34,113 nt of DNA from Bacillota bacterium. GTDB lineage: Bacteria > Bacillota > Clostridia > Christensenellales > CAG-138. The notes beneath the pieces were generated by a model that did no database searches, was not told where the DNA came from, and saw only the letters and a program-made list of their open reading frames with translations. Both the position numbers and the translations under genes were made by a program. Within the stretch, counting starts at the first letter, position 1. The number at the start of each line of letters is the position of its first letter. Below are positions 32,383-34,113 of the stretch, one piece after another. The stretch is from positions 1-34,113 of the forward strand of contig JAEZGQ010000086.1 of the NCBI GenBank assembly GCA_023416895.1, written 5' to 3'.

Positions 32383-33528
32383 ATGCCGAATTTGCGATTT
32401 CATCTTTTGGGACTTGCCCATTTGGAAACAAAAAAGAGCAACTCATCCTGCGCTTATACCCAAAAAATCATCAAACTAGCCGATATGATAAAAGCTTATG
32501 GCCATACGGTCTATTTTTATGGCGTGGAAGGGTCAGAGGTAACATGTGATGAGTTTGTTCAAGTGTCAACACAAGACATTCTTCGGAAAGCTTATGGCGA
32601 TTACGACAGAACGAAAAACTTCTACCTACAAAACCCAACGGATATAGCTCATACAACATTTAATAAAAATGCCATCGATGAAATACTGAAGAGAAAACAA
32701 CAGCGCGATATCCTTTTGTGCCCAATGGGCATTTACCAAAGGCCGATCGCAGATGCCGTCGACCTTCTTACCGTTGAATCGGGCATAGGTTACACCGGCG
32801 TTTTTTCCGCACATCGCGTTTTTGAATCCTATGCATGGATGCATTATATCTACGGATTGCTTAAAACAGAAGACGGAGCATGGTACGATGCGGTGATTCC
32901 GAATTATTTTGACCCGAATGATTTTCCGTATCAACCCAAAAAACAGGATTACTTGCTTTATTTCGGAAGAATTATCAGCCGCAAAGGGATTCAAGTTGCC
33001 TCAGATGTTGCGAAGGCAACCGGAAATCAATTGTATATCGTAGGTCAGGGTTCACTTGAAAACGACAATGAGGGCATTCATCTCAGCAATGAAAAGCACA
33101 TTGTTTATCACCCTGCCGTGGGGCCCGAAGAAAGAGCAGACCTGTTGGGGAATGCCAAAGCGGTTTTAATGCCCACCTACTATCTCGAACCTTTCGGAGG
33201 CGTTAACGTTGAAGCCCAGCTGTGCGGCACACCTGTTATTACCAGCGACTGGGGCGCTTTCCCGGAGACTGTTTTACACGGCATAACAGGTTATCGCTGC
33301 AGGGTATTTGAGGAGTTCTGTTGGGCGGTAAACAACATTTGGCGTATAAAACCCGAAAAGTGCCACGAATGGGCAAAAGAAAATTACTCGATGGAGCGTA
33401 TCGGAAAAATGTACGAAGAATATTTCCAAAGAATGAACCGCCTCTATGACAAAGGATGGTATGAGCCCAACGAGGAGCGCACCGAGTTAAAATGGCTTGA
33501 ACGCTATTATCCCCCTCAAAATTCATGA
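32383..33528 (+). CDS. Glycosyltransferase, GT4-like (GT-B fold)
   Basis: A 381-residue retaining GT-B-type glycosyltransferase. The C-terminal Rossmann domain shows YFGRIISRKGIQVASDVAKA, LYIVGQGS, and the donor-binding E-X7-E motif EPFGGVNVEAQLCGTPVI followed by SDWGAFPETV; the N-terminal domain starts FHLLGLAHLETKKS. No membrane segment is seen. The ATG at 32383 has GAGGT six bases upstream, preferred over in-frame upstream codons lying in the stem-loop. The sequence is visibly more A+T-rich than the housekeeping genes, which suggests acquisition by transfer. Next to the Thr-rich collagen-like gene it most likely glycosylates that protein; the sugar cannot be predicted. Confidence 0.9.
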   Translation: MPNLRFHLLGLAHLETKKSNSSCAYTQKIIKLADMIKAYGHTVYFYGVEGSEVTCDEFVQVSTQDILRKAYGDYDRTKNFYLQNPTDIAHTTFNKNAIDEILKRKQQRDILLCPMGIYQRPIADAVDLLTVESGIGYTGVFSAHRVFESYAWMHYIYGLLKTEDGAWYDAVIPNYFDPNDFPYQPKKQDYLLYFGRIISRKGIQVASDVAKATGNQLYIVGQGSLENDNEGIHLSNEKHIVYHPAVGPEERADLLGNAKAVLMPTYYLEPFGGVNVEAQLCGTPVITSDWGAFPETVLHGITGYRCRVFEEFCWAVNNIWRIKPEKCHEWAKENYSMERIGKMYEEYFQRMNRLYDKGWYEPNEERTELKWLERYYPPQNS

Positions 33529-33620
33529 TCCTGCGCAACGGTAAGTGCAGTATCTCACAGGGTTGACGCACCCAATCAAATTCATGCATTTGGCGCGTGG
33601 TATACTCTATCCCTCAAAAA

Positions 33621-33651
33621 AGGGCTTCGTATCATAATGATACGAAGCCCT
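33621..33651 (-). terminator. Terminator of the MFS gene
   Basis: AGGGCTTCGTATCA and TGATACGAAGCCCT form a perfect 14-bp stem with a three-base loop, five bases after the MFS stop, followed on the minus strand by six T. Confidence 0.92.
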
Positions 33652-33656
33652 ATGCT

Positions 33657-34113
33657 TTACAGCGGCTTCCCTGCCTCAAGCAAGGCTTTGTTTTTTAAGA
33701 GGAACATGCTTTGTACCATGTAGATAATCCCTGTTCCGATCAGCATCCATTCAATGCTCGCAACATCCGCAAGAGGCCCGAATACGAGCATACCAAGCGG
33801 CATCACGATGCTTGAGATCATCGACATCACGCCGAAGATGCGCCCATGAAATTCCGGCTCTACCCTTTGCTGGAGCAAAACCATGGCGGGTGTATTGAAA
33901 AGAGGCATTGAAATGCCGATGAGCGCCATGAACGCAAGGTAGAGCCAAAAAGGCTGCACCAGTCCCAAAAGCATCGTGCCAAAGCCCACGCCGAAAAAAG
34001 CGACCGCCATGGTGTGAATTTTGTTTTGAAAACCGCCCCATGCGGCAACGAACAGGCCGCCGCCGATCATGCCGACGGAAAAAGCAACCTCAATGGCGCT
34101 CAACCTCCAAAGC
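33657..34113 (-). CDS. MFS transporter, C-terminal part (5' end outside window)
   Basis: The frame is open to the window edge, so only the last 152 residues are present. They show about four membrane helices (VAFSVGMIGGGLFVAAWGG, TMAVAFFGVGFGTMLLGL, FWLYLAFMALIGISMPLF, SMISSIVMPLGMLVFGPLA, then GTGIIYMVQSMFLL) and the loop VEPEFHGRIFGVM. The pattern fits the DHA3/macrolide-efflux-like branch of the major facilitator superfamily. The substrate cannot be told. It is convergent with the glycosyltransferase gene. Confidence 0.88.
   Translation of the reverse strand, partial: LWRLSAIEVAFSVGMIGGGLFVAAWGGFQNKIHTMAVAFFGVGFGTMLLGLVQPFWLYLAFMALIGISMPLFNTPAMVLLQQRVEPEFHGRIFGVMSMISSIVMPLGMLVFGPLADVASIEWMLIGTGIIYMVQSMFLLKNKALLEAGKPL

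Noticed and set aside
33529..33620. TTGACG and TATACT in the gap after the glycosyltransferase
   Set aside because: Their spacing does not fit a promoter and no gene follows on that strand.

Overview
The window is a stretch of conserved chromosomal backbone from an endospore-forming member of the Bacillota, most likely class Clostridia. The evidence is the gene order (ylxM-ffh-rpsP-khpA-rimM-trmD-rplS-rbgA-rnhB; sigG, yqfC-yqfD-phoH-pgpH-ybeY-cdd-era; recO; dgt-dnaG-rpoD), the sporulation genes sigG, yqfC and yqfD, a pyruvate phosphate dikinase, and moderately GC-rich DNA. Genus cannot be told from the sequence. Almost every housekeeping gene is on the minus strand. No rRNA, tRNA, CRISPR array or complete insertion sequence was seen.

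Layout from left to right. (1) 1-5624: the ylxM-ffh-...-rnhB operon for signal recognition, ribosomal proteins, rRNA/tRNA maturation and 50S assembly. It has a strong promoter in front of ylxM and a second one in front of rplS. (2) 5649-5888: a structured intergenic repeat; a diverged copy in the opposite orientation lies at 11864-12138. (3) 5907-7459: rsfS and a fused nadD-yqeK gene. (4) 7586-8434: an unrecognised membrane protein on the plus strand. (5) 8431-10753: nth-obgE-yhbY with its own promoter. (6) 10814-11812: two divergent genes of unknown function. (7) 12161-19851: rpoD, dnaG, dgt, ppdK, recO. (8) 19942-22434: a plus-strand island holding a 42-codon yqzL-like gene and a PadR regulator / HAAS-type membrane protein / DUF4097 operon. 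(9) 22504-29934: era, cdd, ybeY, pgpH, phoH, yqfD, yqfC and sigG, with a candidate forespore-type promoter before sigG. (10) 29993-30452: a decayed tcdA-like gene. (11) 30554-33528: a sigma-K-like promoter, a 550-residue collagen-like protein and a family-4-type glycosyltransferase, a plausible spore-surface glycoprotein locus. (12) 33657 to the end: the C-terminal part of an MFS transporter.

How the parts relate: most of the window serves translation (SRP, S16, L19, RimM, TrmD, RbgA, Era, YbeY, ObgE, RsfS, YhbY, KhpA), replication, repair and transcription initiation (DnaG, sigma-A, RecO, Nth, Dgt), and nucleotide signalling (PgpH, YqeK). The accessory material is the PadR module, the two unknown divergent genes, the intergenic repeat pair and the spore-surface locus. 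The most unusual points are the collagen-like protein with its Cys/His/Asp/Arg-rich head and adjacent glycosyltransferase, the paired hairpin-bracketed repeats, the NadD-YqeK fusion, the reversed yqzL and the tcdA remnant. Promoter and sigma-factor assignments rest on motif matching by eye.
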